A DNA stretch of 64,000 nucleotides from Steromphala cineraria (taxonomy: Eukaryota; Mollusca; Gastropoda; Trochida; Trochidae). The notes below the pieces were generated by a model. That model worked only from the letters and a program-made list of their open reading frames with translations. It made no database searches and was not told the origin of the DNA. The translations under genes and the position numbers were made by a program. Of this stretch, positions 9,476 through 22,510 are shown piece by piece; positions within the stretch are counted from its first letter, which is position 1; each line of letters opens with the position of its first letter. Where the stretch lies: the NCBI GenBank assembly GCA_916613615.1, contig OU744723.1:29402296-29466295 (forward strand). Reading direction: 5' to 3'.

Positions 9476-10396
9476 GATGACACATCATTATTATTAAATT
9501 TTAAGCTTTCATCAAGTGATCACTCGCACCATATAAATTCTCTAATTTTAACTTACTAATCATAGTATGATCTTGAATATGGAATATTTAAGATTGTCAT
9601 GCAAGTTGTTCTATATTTTTAAGTGTTTCTAAAATAAATTAAGATGAAAGACAAACATAATTAATTAATTTGTTTAAAATCTTTATGGCAACTAGCTGCA
9701 AAAACCCAATCACATTAAACATCATGTTAAATTTTAAACAATGGTATCTCCCTTATATTCCTTTAAATACCACTATGCTTTTCTAATACACATCCCAATG
9801 TCAGCTGCTAGTCTGTTGCATAATCAACCTGACCCAATTGATATTGGTAGGGCATTATGCTATGTGGCCATGTGTATGCAGTAAAAGTTATGAAAATTAG
9901 ACTTTTATTCTCATGACAGTAATATGTTCTTTCTTAGAATAACAACTTACACAAAACTTGTCAACAATAAGCTTTGTGTTTAGCAATCTACATGATAAGT
10001 TGATGTGGAAAGAGTTATTTTCAATCGGGTTCCAGTTCCTGTGTTTTACTCATATTTGTACCATTTCTTTATCTAACAGAAGTTCTTCTTGACACAAAAT
10101 CAATTTAGGACATAAGCTAACTATGTTTTGTGAAATTATATATATTTTTCACAACAATGCATGTTCTCTCTCGTCAAGTCTTTAAATACCACACATAAGG
10201 GCTTAGCCAGAGTTCAGGTTTACATGCTCAGCACACTATGCTTCTCCAAATACACAAAGCCAAATACACAAATTGCTACACTCTCCTAAAATACATGATG
10301 GCAGCCATAATCAATTATCATATAAAAGATGGTTACACAATTAAACCATATTACCACATCATTCATTTTAAGATGAGCTTCTGTACCCTCGGTACT
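9476..10396. other. AT-rich stretch, no gene seen
   Basis: No supported coding frame, RNA or clear repeat. Weak internal similarity exists between about 9755-9800 and 10160-10250 (TTTAAATACCAC and CACTATGCTT shared), too short to call. Confidence 0.5.
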
Positions 10397-10824
10397 TTTA
10401 TTATTATTATGCGAGCTTGTTTTCCGGAAATCCGATTGGTTGAAAACAGGTCATGTGACAGTCAACAGAGAATGATATTGACTTGACCCTGTGACCCTGA
10501 GTCCGACCAAAAGTGATATTGACTTGAGTTACTAAAAATAGAGCCGATGACGTCAAAACGTTGTTTCACGATGCATGCTATTGTTATCATGACGTCATTG
10601 ACCTGTCCTCGCCAAGAATCGAGCCCAAATGCCACTCATTGCTGTAGTCTTCTTTTGACTAACCTGTCATGTGACAGTCAACAGAAAGTGATATTGACTT
10701 GACCCCCGAAACCTGTAACCCTAACCAAAAGTGATATTGACTTGAGTTATTTAGAATAGATCCGATGACGTCAGACCGTTGTTTCATGACGTCATGCTTT
10801 TGTTATCATGACGTCATAATAAAA

Positions 10825-11024
10825 CAATTATAGACTGGTGATTTAGGTCAATACCTGTTTTCATAGATCCGACGAAAACAATATCGACCTCGGAGTTCGT
10901 CCTCGGTCAATATTGTTTTCCTCGGGTCTATAAAAACAGGTAGACTCGGACTTCGGCCTCGGTCAATATTGTTTTCCTTGGGTCTATAAAAACAGGTATT
11001 GACCTCATCACCAGTCTATAATTG
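10825..11024. repeat. Palindrome A (200 bp foldback)
   Basis: The outer ends CAATTATAGACTGGT (10825-10839) and its reverse complement (11010-11024) match perfectly. Inside, GGTCAATACCTG and CAGGTATTGACC, then the AAAACAATAT/ATATTGTTTT blocks, continue the pairing with small mismatches. This could extrude as a cruciform or be a foldback/MITE-type insertion inside the unit. Confidence 0.85.
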
Positions 11025-11316
11025 TATATTATTATGTGAACGTAATATTCCGCCAATCCGATTGGTCGAAGACCGGTCACGTGACAGTCGACAGAAAGTA
11101 ATATTGACTTGACCCCCGTGACCCCGAGTCCGACCAAAAGTGATATTGACTTGAGTTACTAAAAATAAAGCCGATGACGTCAAACCGTTGTTTCATGACG
11201 TCATGCTATTGTTATCATGACGTCATTGACCCGTCCTTGCCAACAATCGATCCGAAATGCCGCTCACACCTGTAGTTTTCTATTTCGTTTTCGTTTTTAA
11301 CAGAGACATAATAAAA

Positions 11317-11515
11317 CAATTATAGACTGGTGAATTCGGTCAATACCTGTTTTTATAGACACGAGGAAAACAATATCGACCTCGGACATCGTCCTCGGTC
11401 AATATTGTTTTCCTCGGGTCTATAAAAACAGGTATAATCGGACTTCGGCCTCGGTCAATATTGTTTCCTCGGGTCTATAAAAACAGGTATTGACCTCATC
11501 ACCAGTCTATAATTG
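11317..11515. repeat. Palindrome B (199 bp foldback)
   Basis: This copy has the same outer arms and inner blocks as the palindrome at 10825-11024, 492 bases downstream in the same orientation. Differences are point changes and a one-base length change. Confidence 0.85.
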
Positions 11516-11808
11516 TATATTATAATGTGACCGTAATATTCCTTCAATCCGATTGGTCGAAGACCGGTCACGTGACAGTCGACAGAAAGTAATATTGACT
11601 TGACCCCCGTGACCCCGAGTCCGACCAAAAGTGATATTGACTTGAGTTACTAAAAATAAAGAGGATGACGTCAAACCGTTGTTTCATGACGTCATGCTAT
11701 TGTTATCATGACGTCATTAACCCGTCCTTGCCAACAATCGATCCGAAATGCCGCTCATACCTGTAGATTTCTATTTCTTTTTCGTTTTTTAACCGAGACA
11801 TAATAAAA

Positions 11809-12067
11809 CAATTATAGACTGGCGAACTCGGTCAATACCTGTTTATATCGACCTCGGACTTCATCCTCTGTCAATATTGTTTTCCTCGGGTCTATAAAAA
11901 CAGGTATTGACCCGAGGAAAACAATATCGACCTCGGACTTCGTCCTTGGTCAGTATTGTTTTCCTCGGGTCTATAAATACAGGTATACTCGGACTTCGTC
12001 CTCTGTCAATATTGTTTTCCTCGGGTCTATAAAAACAGGTATTGACCTCATCACCAGTCTATAATTG
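11809..12067. repeat. Palindrome C (259 bp), internally expanded
   Basis: The outer arms are the same, but the inside is about 60 bp longer: the CTCGGGTCTATAAAAACAGG block and its inverse are repeated an extra time. The expansion lies within the inverted-repeat core, as expected from slippage or template switching in a hairpin. Confidence 0.8.
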
Positions 12068-12345
12068 TATATTATTATGTGAGTATAATTTTCCGGCAAT
12101 CTGATTGGTCGAGAACCAGTCATGTGACAGTCAACAGAAAGTGATTTTGACTAGACCCCCGTAACCCCGAGTCCCACCAAAAGTGATATTGACTTTCTAA
12201 AAATAGATCCGATGACATCAGACCGTTGTTTCATGACGTCATGCTATTGTTATCATGACGTCATTGACCCGTCCTGGCCAACAATCAAGCCCAAATATTA
12301 ATCATTGCTGTTGTTTTCTATTCTCTTTCGTCTTTTTGAGCACGA

Positions 12346-15300
12346 TTTTTTCATCCCTTTTATTTTGAACCGTAAATATTCAGGTCGCTACAAAAAATTC
12401 TCTTAATGGTTTGTAAAGTATGTGACCTTTATTAAGCTACCTTGACCCCTGACCCAGGACATGTTTTTTTAACTATTTTATTTCCTTTCTGTATATACAT
12501 ATTTAGGGTAATATTTAAGTTTTTGACTAAAACAATATTGAGGATAAAACAATATTTTTGGACTAATTAATAATAGATTAGAATAAGTATTGTTTTGGCT
12601 GATTAGGACACATTCCTGTCTCAGTTTTACAGAAGTGTTCAGGGTTGATATTGAGATTGTTTCAGTTAAGTAGCTGTATCGGTTTAGCGAAGGAAAAGTT
12701 ATTCGGCGTGAGTTTACAAAAATGTCGATGGACCTAAAAAACTATGATGATTAAAAATATATCAACACAGACCTATTCACTAACAGGTGGGGAGCATATT
12801 CAATTGGAGATCATATTCTTTTAGATAGATTTTTATCATCTAAATCTAATATCTTAGCACTGTGTCAATGAGCGGCCGTGCTCAAAGAGCGAAAGCGGAA
12901 TGACTAGTAGACCTCAAGGAAGACACGCCAAGTGTTATCAGCATTAACTATTTAGACTTTGTCTAGGTGTCTATAATGCATCATTTGGACATAAATTAAA
13001 TATTTTACAGAAATTTGGAAAGAAATCATTGACAAAGGGCTATTTTGTAAATTAATTTTAGCTTTTTTCTGTATTTGAGCAAATAGTAAATTTCAAAATG
13101 ATCTATGTCCCCTGCCTTACCTAATTACTGTTTATGCATGTATATTTGTTGATAATTTCAGACTTTTAGATAGAAAAAGTAGAATATGTACAAATATTTT
13201 CTACACATGATACTGTAGAGATATGCAGGATAAACTATATATTACTTTTTATTCATGTAAAAAAACGTGTATTAAATTTGCAATTGTAATATTTCTCATA
13301 TAAGATTATTATTATTATTGATGTGGCCATTAGCAGAAACATAGAAACGTTGTGATATAAGTATTAAAATTTGAGCAGGATTATTTTAGTATGACATAAC
13401 TCACAAATATATCATATAAGAATTAACTGCACTCGATGACCTGAAAGTAACTCGAAGATGTCGAAGACAAGAGAAGGCTTTATCATTTTTTTTGGACTCC
13501 AATAGTCTTTTTTAAGTAAAGATTTTTCTCATCTTTATTTACTTCATGATAATCTACATCATCTACATACTTTTAAAAAACAAATGAAATAAAGAAAATG
13601 TGACTTTAGAACCTCTAAAAAGTGCTTAAACTGCATAAATGGCCAAAATTTGACTAAAAAGGGGGGGGTTTCAGGTACATTTTGTGTCAAAGCTTAAAAA
13701 AAAACCACACTACCAAATATATTTTTTCATTGAAACTATGAACTTTGTAACATGTCACAAAAGGAAAAAAAGTTTAATACTACAAATGAAGTATTTTAAA
13801 GTTTTTAGTTGTTTTTTTCTCATTTGCCCATAGACTCCAATGTTAAAATTGTACTTCACCCACTATCTTACAGGCGGCATATCTTGAAAAAACCCACACT
13901 ACCCCCTATTTTTTAATGCTGATTTTCCAATCACATACTTTAAAAGTATTAGTTTGAAAAAAAGTTTAATACTATAAATTTGAGATAAGCAACATCGGAA
14001 TTCAAAATGTCATATTTAAGAGGAACTTATTTAGCTTTCCCTAAAATCAAATTTGCATGTCATGATAGTGAAGCACTTTTCCTTAGAAAGATTTTTAAAA
14101 AATATCAGAATAACAATACCTTTTTTTTAATTTAAAAAATGTCAAAAAAATTGGAGTACACATTTTAATATTCTTCTATTTTTGACAAAATAAAACCCAT
14201 CAAACCCCATGAATTCAGCCTTTTACAGGGATTCGAACTTTTCGAGGTTTTTGTATTAGTTTGTATAGTTATTTCAACTGCCAATATTCCAATAATGAAG
14301 TTACACAATTTTGTTCATCCAAGTTTGCAAAAGGGATAAATGCCACTGCCTTTCCTGATCCATGTTGTATATCAATTGATCATTTACTGAGAGATACAGA
14401 TTTTATTCCCAAATATTGAAATTAAATATCACAAGTATAAATTTATTGAATACAATCCTTAAACATTTAAGAAATAAAGTAGCCCTAACCATCATGCGTT
14501 TTGCCGAATGCTTTGACGTTCAGGGAAAAACTATACTTTATTGAAAAACACATGATAGTTAGGGCTACTCTATTACTTTTCTAGTATGTCGATTTTTACG
14601 CGTTTAAATTATTTCTACTACAAAATAAACATATTTTATAAATCACGCAAATTGAAAATCCTCGATCAGGGCCATATCTTGTGACGTCATAACCGATTGT
14701 TATTGACGTCATGGGCCATTGTTTCGTGACGTCACTCAAAAACTATACTTTATTGCGGAATAAAGGGTTTGGCAGCGCCTTTGATCTTTACGGGAACAAT
14801 ACTAGAAAATATTATATAGTTGCGGTAACATATACGTACACAGTTTTAAAACAGCCGAAGTTATCTTTCAATTGTTTCGAAAAATAACATTGTTAGTGTG
14901 AAATTGTTTAATTAATGAAATCGTTTTTCACTTAAAAAAGCCTTACAAAATATGATATTTGCTAAATTAAGATACGCGTGTAGATTATGAATAAGCTCAG
15001 TAACAACAGTCGTCAGAGTGTCCTTTGACTCAGCCAAAAAGCCCGTCAAGTTTGGGTGCTGGCTGGCTGACTGTTTTCATGTCCAATTTTCAGAACAAAT
15101 ACTATGTTTTGACTATTTTCTCAACGTCAACTACAAATGATTACTACAATGTCCGAATGAATTTCTCAAACTGTGCTTTATAGGCTCCGTATAAATCTGC
15201 CGAAAAAGTTCCACGCAAATACTCTATTGTGTATTGTTTCCGCAAAGTGCTGTCGTAATACATGGGACGAATTCAAACAGCAAGTTGTAGTTGAAAGATG

Positions 15301-17012
15301 TTTTCCTTTTTCGAGTACGAATTTATAGCGAAAAATTTTAATTTTTAAACTTTAAATTTTATTCTTAGCGAAATTGTACTTTGTCATTTTTAAGTTCTTT
15401 ACTATATATTATGTATAATGTACGTTAAAAAAGCGAATAAACAGTTTTGACAATACGATGTCATAACAGGGCTAGTCAAATTTGAAAGATTGCAACAATT
15501 TGAGATAAAACCATGTCGGCTTGTGTTTATCAATAAAAAAAGTTTTTTAGACCGCTGGCGAGCTGACATTTTCATCTAGACAAAATAAAGATGCATAACG
15601 TAAACATCAATTAAAGCATGATTTATCTCAAGTAACCTTCGGTGCAACATTATATTACGGGCTGATGTTATTTAAATTTTTATAATATATTTTATATTTA
15701 AAGAAATGATTACCGGTCGCCCTTATCTTTTATAGAAATTTTTCTATTTATGCGGTGTTTTGACTTTTAGACCCAAATGCTCTGTGTTAAAATCACATTC
15801 ATCAGAGAATTATCCTTTTTCTTTGTCAAAATAAAATTAAAAGAACATAATGGTTTTTGTTTTCGTTCCATTTCGTAATTTGAAATGAAAACGATATTTT
15901 TTACTCACCAATGTAGAACACCGCAGTGTAATATTTATACAGCAATGTCAAACTATTGTTTGATTTTCCTCCCACAAAAAAACCGTGAAAAATCTTCGAC
16001 AATCGCGAGTTTTCTTTAAAAGCGTTTCACATCAAAACGAAAATAAGAGTATTTGCACTGTTTAAATTAACTGTTGCATAGACACAGTCACCTAAACAAC
16101 GTTTTTTTAAAATAGCCATCAGAGCCTCGCCATCGCCGAGAGAAACCTCCTACAAACCAAAACGATATATATGTTAAATTATGATTTCGCTTTTATTGAT
16201 GTAACATAAATCACATAAAACCGTCTACACTTTTCATTTCCTTTCAAACCCCCATGGTTAAACTACCAACCGACTAACGGCCTCTATAAAATGTATCTTT
16301 ATATTGCAATAAACATTGTAGGTTTCGATTGTAGAACATATTCGGTTTGTTCACTGAAATCTTGTCACCGTCGGAAATAATAGTCAGCATATATTATGTA
16401 AGATTCTGACTCTAAATTAAATTACAAGCCCCTTTTTATGAATCCCGAAAGTGGCCATTTCAGTCTTGATCATTTAAATTCTAACAACATTAGTTTCAGA
16501 CCTATTGTTTCTCAAATCATTCCACATTGTAAAAAAGAAGTACATAAAATATAATGGTTTGGTATAATGTTTTTTACTACATTGATCAAGGATCAAATTT
16601 ATCTTTAAATGATGGCAAAACAAAACAAAAAGTCAGGTACTTACAGATAGTGTTGTTGTTAGATATTAAAATGACTGAGAAAAATCTTTTGATTAGTTGA
16701 AAATGTAATCTTCTAAAAACACCTCAAATGCTTTCAGCTTCACGATTATTCAAGTATAACCGTTTTTGGATTGTAGCTTCTAAGCATTCGATGCTGTAAG
16801 AGATACTTGCTGTAGTATTTTTTTAGACAATGTTTATCCTACCTTGTGAAGAAAAAAGATTAAATTTTTTCTAGACCTGTGTCACATATTGCAAGATTGT
16901 TGATCTTGACAGGACGGGAAATTTAGATTATGTGTTTTGTCATTGTCAAATTTGAAAAAAAAACTCACCTAAATTAAATGATTCGGAAAGGATGAAGTTT
17001 CGGAACAAAATC
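12346..17012. repeat. AT-rich region with old diverged repeat copies
   Basis: No coding frame of note. About 12640-13160 is a diverged relative of 18400-19280: both have ATTCGGCGTGAGTTT, then an ACAGACCTATT stretch, then CCCCTGCCTTACCTAATT. About 14150-14470 resembles the next part of the same unit. These look like older members of the duplication family that is fresh at 17.0-22.5 kb. The rest (about 14770-16980) is unremarkable AT-rich sequence. Confidence 0.55.
14473..14574. repeat. Inverted repeat with 24-bp arms
   Basis: Arms 14473-14496 and 14551-14574 pair with two mismatches around AGTAGCCCTAACCATCATG, leaving a 54-base spacer. The spacer motif AAAAACTATACTTTATTG (14525-14542) recurs at 14738-14755, and three TGACGTCA octamers lie just downstream (14682, 14704, 14727). 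It may be a remnant of a palindromic element related to the insertions at 17081 and 21113. Confidence 0.6.
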
Positions 17013-19594
17013 GGTAGGCATTATATTTAATATTCAGCTTCAGCAAAACATCACCAGTGATGTTTATTACCGTTTACTATATAGAGATTATTACCCAAGG
17101 AAGTGTGTCATATGACTTTTACGAAACGAGTGTGAATTTTTGTATTACCCGAGCGAGAGCGAGGGTTATACACAAATTTGCACGAGTTTCGTAAAAGTCA
17201 TATGACACACTTCCGAGGGTAATAATTTCTTTATTACCGATTCTATTCTATTTTACCATCTTAGAAATATCCAAAAACGGGCCGCTTCCCTTGCGACGGC
17301 CGGCTACGGTGACGTCACGAACAATGGTGTTATGACGTCACAGGCGAAGTGATATGTACAGTGCTCATATTGAAAATACGTCACCACTTATTTCCAACCA
17401 TATGGGTAATAAACTATCATAAGAAACATCAGATTTGTATGGATTTTTTTTATAAATTATCATATATCCTATACTCATAAACTAACTTAAATACCTCAAA
17501 ATGATCTCACAATCATACGATGTCATATCAGTTACATTTTTAAAAATCGTAAGCTGCCTCGAATGCTTTTGCTGTGAGCTGTTGTGACATTTAGATTAGT
17601 TCATGAAGCAAGTTGAGTAACTTTCAAAGTGCTATTTAAATAATAATATAGGAGACATTTTGCAATGAGTTTGTTTTTCGGGGATATTCTGTGGACTTCC
17701 GTTGTCTTAGAAGGTTCACTGTTGAAGTTATGCTGTTAAGCTGATTAAAACGTAGAAATAATATTTTGGATGTTGCTGCAAAGTAGGAGAGTTGCTAAGT
17801 GGTTGTGTTGAGTTGTTTATACAGTGGAAAGGAGTAGCAGAAAACAATTCTTACAAGACAGCTAATTTTTAAAGTGTCTGTTTACCAACAGTAACTAGAC
17901 ATGCATTAGATGTCTACATGAACAATGTATTTTTGAGATATTTCGAGTTCAGAGTAGTTTAATTTCTTAAAAAGTTAAAATCAACTTGAGATTTCCCTGC
18001 CTTGATGAAATGAATTAATGAATTGATCTTATAATTTTTTTTTTTACATAAATGATATTAAATAATAAGTTTTAAAAATTGGATTCATTCATCTAATTTA
18101 TGCAGATTTTACATGTAAAATGAACAAAATGAACAAAATAAATTAGACATACTAAACTTATATTAAAAAAATATATCAAAATATATATTATGAAGGCAAT
18201 ATCATGGGAAATCAAAGGATTTTAAAACCCAATTTCGAAATATGAGGTCAAAAATGTTTTGTTTTGATCGAAATAAATTATTCCTCAACATCGCCCCGAA
18301 AACAATTCTCTCCCTCGTCGAGCCGGAAAATCCCTGAATCAATGAGCACAAGAACCAGTGACGCAATCGAGAGACGTGTCTTTTTTACATACCAGAGAAG
18401 GGAAAGATATTCGGCGTGAGTTTTACATTGAATCTTTGAAACGATGATAATGAAAATACATCACTACAGACCTATTTACTAATAGATTGTGGGTCATATT
18501 CTATAAGATAATTTTAGATCATCTAAATCACTGTGGCCGTGACATCGAAGTCGGGATAGACCTCAACGAAAACAAGGCAAGTCTTCTTAGCAATATCAAT
18601 TTCCCTCTGGTACCTAAAAACACAATGTCTAAATAGTTGAATCGGGTCGGTCGTCACGACGTTTTGTTGTTGACGGCACAGCGCAATGGTGTAACGAAAA
18701 CATAAACATTTTTTTTTAAAACTTTAGCTGGCAAAATCGGCAAAACAACATTTGTTCCTTTTGATTTAATTCACGTAGCCAGTATCAAGAACGGTAACTG
18801 TGAACGGATCCCAGAGCAATGTTGGTTGGAATTATATCTTTTTTTTATAATAATTGGTAATAAGATTTTTTTACACCTGCAAAATCTCAGAAAGATTCTC
18901 AATACAATAAATTAAAACATTGATGACAATCAAATATAAGAAGATGAATATCAGAAAATCAATTTTCAATGGCAAATTGGAATATAATAATAATAGCAAA
19001 TCAAAAACCAAACATTTCTTAAAATGATAATTTGAACTTTTTTACTTCCATGGCAAATAAAACCTATCAAATGACATAAATTCAATCTTTTAGAGGGATT
19101 TGGAAACAGACCATTGACAAATTGACTATGTTTTAGGTTTTCGCAATTATGTGTTGTTCACATGAGCCGTAGACATTATTTCAATAGTAAATTTACACAT
19201 TTTTATGAGCCAATTGTTTTCATCCAATGGCCCCTGCCTTACCTAATTCCTGTTTTATGCATGTATAGGCCTATTTATTGATTATTAAATCATTGATTAC
19301 AGATACTTATTCATTCCCAAAATATTAAATTCGTTTTTATTAAATAAGTTTTTAGCTCTGACAGTTTGAAACTGAGTGTTCTCATATTCTAAGGTACTTT
19401 AAGCCGTTAAATATTTTCCAAAAGACATTATTGTAATTGTTTCCTTATTAGGACAACTGTACATCTTCGTTCTACAATACGTACCCTTGCACTAGATAAA
19501 CGAACACTAAAATTTGGCAGAAACATTCCAAATTTGTATTCCTACTGTTATACACTTTATGTGTTGAATGTAGATTGTCAATATCAATCTTTTT
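17013..19594 (+). repeat. Tandem duplication, copy 1
   Basis: Begins AGGCATTATATTTAATATTC and ends at CAATCTTTTTGGGT. It matches copy 2 (19595-22510) over most of its length, for example 17424-18400 against 19677-20690 and 18930-19300 against 20730-21110. Copy 1 holds a 332-bp insertion (17081-17412) absent from copy 2, and about 480 bp (about 18455-18935) that copy 2 lacks. It is non-coding. Confidence 0.8.
17081..17412. mobile_element. 332-bp palindrome-bearing insertion with TIRs
   Basis: Comparison with copy 2 near 19665 shows an empty site. The insertion is flanked by ACTAT on both sides (17076-17080 and 17413-17417), a candidate 5-bp target duplication, and carries terminal inverted repeats TTATTACCCA (17088-17097) and TGGGTAATAA (17403-17412). 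Inside lie perfect 28-bp arms (17100-17127 and 17186-17213) around a CGAGCGAGAGCGAGGG spacer, and TGACGTCA at 17310 and 17333. It encodes nothing; it is a MITE-like non-autonomous element. Confidence 0.7.
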
Positions 19595-22510
19595 GGGTCA
19601 GTAGGCATTGTATTTAATATTCAGCTTCAGCAAAACTTCACCAGTGATGTTTACTACCGTTTACTATTGTATTATTATTAAGAGACATCAGATTTGCATT
19701 GATTTTTTTTATCAATTATCATATATCCTATAATCAATCTTTTATCATAAACTAACTTAAATACCTCAAAATGATCTCACAATCATACGATGTCATATCA
19801 GTTACATTTTTAAAAATCGTAAGCTGCCTCGAATGCTTTTGCTGTGAGCTGTTGTGACCTTTAGATTAGTTCATGAAGCAAGTTGAGTAACTTTCAAAGT
19901 GCTATTTCAATAATAAAATCGGAGACATTTTGAATTGTTGCAATGAGTTTGTTTTTTTGGGATATTCTGTGGACTTCTGTTGTTTTAGAAGGTTGACGTT
20001 ATGCTGTAAAGCTGATTAAAACGTAGAAATAATATTTTGGATGTTGCTGCAAAGTAGGAGAGTTGCTAAGTGGTCGTGTTGAGTTGTTAATACAGTGGAA
20101 AGGAGTAGCAGAAAACAATTCTTACAAGACAGTTAAATACGATTTTTATAGTGTCTGTTTACCAACAGTAACTAGACATGCATTAGATGTCAACACGAAC
20201 AATGTATTATTGAGATATTTCGAGTTCAAATAAGTTTAATTACTTAAAAAGTTAAAATCAACTTGAGATTTTTCTGCCTTGATGAAAATGAATTAATGAA
20301 TTGATCTTATTAATTTTTTTACAAAAAACGATATTAAATAATAAGTTTTAGATATTGCATTCATTCATCTAATTTATGAAGATTTAAATGTAAAATGAAC
20401 AAAATAAATTAGACATTAAACTTATATTAAAAAAATATATCAAAATATATATTATGAAGGCAATATCATGTGAAATCAAAATCCAGTTAAAGGATTTTAA
20501 AACCCAATTTCGAAATATGAGGTCAAAAACGTTTTGTTTTGATCGAAATAAATCGCCCCGAAAACAATTCTCTCCCTCGTCAAACTTGCTGCGTCATTAT
20601 TCCCTAACGAGAGCCAGAAAAACCCTGAATCTTTGAGCACAAGAACCAGTGACGCAATCGAGAGACGTGTCTTTTTTACATACCAGAGAAGGGAATATTC
20701 GGAATGATAATGAAAATACATCAAGAAGATAAATATCAGAAAATCAATTTAGAACTACCTTTTTTTTCCTTTAATGTCAAATTGGAATATAATAATAATA
20801 GCATATCAGAAGCCCAAAATTTCTTAAAATGATAATTTGAACTTTTTTACTTCCATGGCAAATTAAACACATCAAATGACATAAACTCAATCTTTTAGAG
20901 GGATTTGGAAAGAAACCATTGACAAATTGGCTACTTTTTAGGTTTTCGCAATAATGTGTTTTTCACATGAGCCCATGACATTATTTCAATAGTAAATTTA
21001 CACATTTTTATGGGCCAATTGTTTTCATTTAATGATCCATGGCCCCTGCCTTACCTAATTCCTGTTTTAAGCAAGTATAGGCCTATTTATTGATTATTAA
21101 ATCATTGCTTACATAGAGATTACAAAACTTATCAGTGTTGAATATCGAATATATTTCAACTCAATATTTTCAAATGTTTTGATTTATTCACGAGCGAAAG
21201 CGTCAACTCAATATTTTCAAATGTTTTGATTTATTCACGAGCGAAAGCGAGTGAATAAATCCAAACTTTGAAAATATTGAGTTGAAATATTTTCGATGTT
21301 CAACATTCATGAGTTTATTGATCTATTTATTAAATATTTACTAGGGCCTATTTATTGCAACAACGATCAAACAATGCGCGACATAGTTGCGTAATGATAC
21401 ACTGGTGTGGTACCTCTGTGTTCGCAAAAGCAAAACATAGTCCCGTTTTCCGTTAGCTTCATCTTCATCTTCATCTCTTATTAAAATCCTACTTTTAAAC
21501 AATCATTTTTGTACCAAAATAATCCAAAATACGTTAACAATAAAAAACATGAAAAACGACGCCGTTGAACTAAGTAGAGAGATCGCCGAGCTTGATGACA
21601 GTGACGTTGATTTTGAACGAACCTAGACGAGTTCGGATAATTCAGTATTTCGCTTGATTATGTAAAGCGTTGTTGATATAAAAAATGAAACTGCAACTTA
21701 TCACAACCGTTTCTAAACTATCGATTTTCACTCGAACTTTCAAAGGCGACAAAGCTCCGTGTCCGTTGACAAAACTAAACTCTTTCCAAATTGAATTTAG
21801 GCAAGATACTTATTTGAATTTAGTGATGAAATAGCCGAGATCGGAATGCGACTATTGTTGATAATTTTGCACGTATATTTTTGATGTGATGCAATTTAAT
21901 TTTGAGGGGAAATACGAAAATGCAAAAAAATATGACGAATTAAAAATTTGAAGCGTCGGGGGTTCGCTTGCACCCGATCAGTTGCTTGCAAAAGTAGTAC
22001 GGCATTTTGACGTCACTATCGTTGAAAAACCTGCTTTGTGTTACACAACACTGGTTGCACACCGCTTGTTTCAAATAACCAATATTATCTCATGAAGATA
22101 TTCAGAACACGTATGTAATAAAGATACTTATTCATTCCCAAAATATTAAATTCGTTTTTATTAAGTAAGTTTTTAGCTCTGACATTTTGGAGCTGAGTGT
22201 ACACATATTCTAAGTTACTTTAAGCCGTTAAATATTTTCCAAAAGACATTATTGTAATTTCATCTACAATCCGTACCCTTACACTAGATAAACGAACCCT
22301 TAAAATTTCGTCGCTACGGATCCAAGGGTTAAAAAAAGATTGTCAACAAAATTGATGGGTCCGGGGCAAGACTGATAACCCACACATTTCTACTTTTTTT
22401 AAAATGTTAAATAGTCATTTTTGGGGTAGAAACATTCCAAAATTGTACCCCTACTGTTCTCCACTTTATGTGTTGAATGTAAATTGTCAATATCAATCTT
22501 TTTGGGTTGA
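19595..22510 (+). repeat. Tandem duplication, copy 2
   Basis: Follows copy 1 head to tail. Differences are scattered substitutions and small indels, a deletion of about 480 bp after AATGAAAATACATCA (near 20725), and a 1,009-bp insertion (21113-22121). Its right part, after the insertion, is included in the downstream 1,059-bp tandem array. Confidence 0.8.
21113..22121. mobile_element. ~1-kb palindrome-bearing insertion in copy 2
   Basis: Copy 1 near 19300 reads straight through this point, so this is an insertion. Its ends (ATAGAGATTAC... and ...GTAATAA) resemble those of the 17081 insertion, and inverted TTACA...GTGTT...TGAATATC blocks occur at both ends. Arms at 21203-21238 and 21251-21285 pair around a GAGCGAAAGCGAG spacer, and the left arm plus spacer is directly duplicated (21156-21202 and 21203-21249, 47 bp each). 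TGACGTCA is at 22008. I could not define a clean target duplication. Confidence 0.6.

Larger units (their letters stand above)
10397..12345. repeat. Tandem ~492-bp units rich in TGACGTCA
   Basis: Related units begin near 10397, 10664, 11027, 11516 and 12068. The palindromes inside start at 10825, 11317 and 11809, exactly 492 bases apart. The first and last units lack the palindrome, so an older short unit seems to have gained it and been re-amplified. Each unit carries GTGACAGTC-type and GATATTGACTTGA segments and up to three TGACGTCA octamers; I count 13 perfect octamers across the array. No protein is encoded; short minus-strand frames in it are incidental. Confidence 0.85.
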
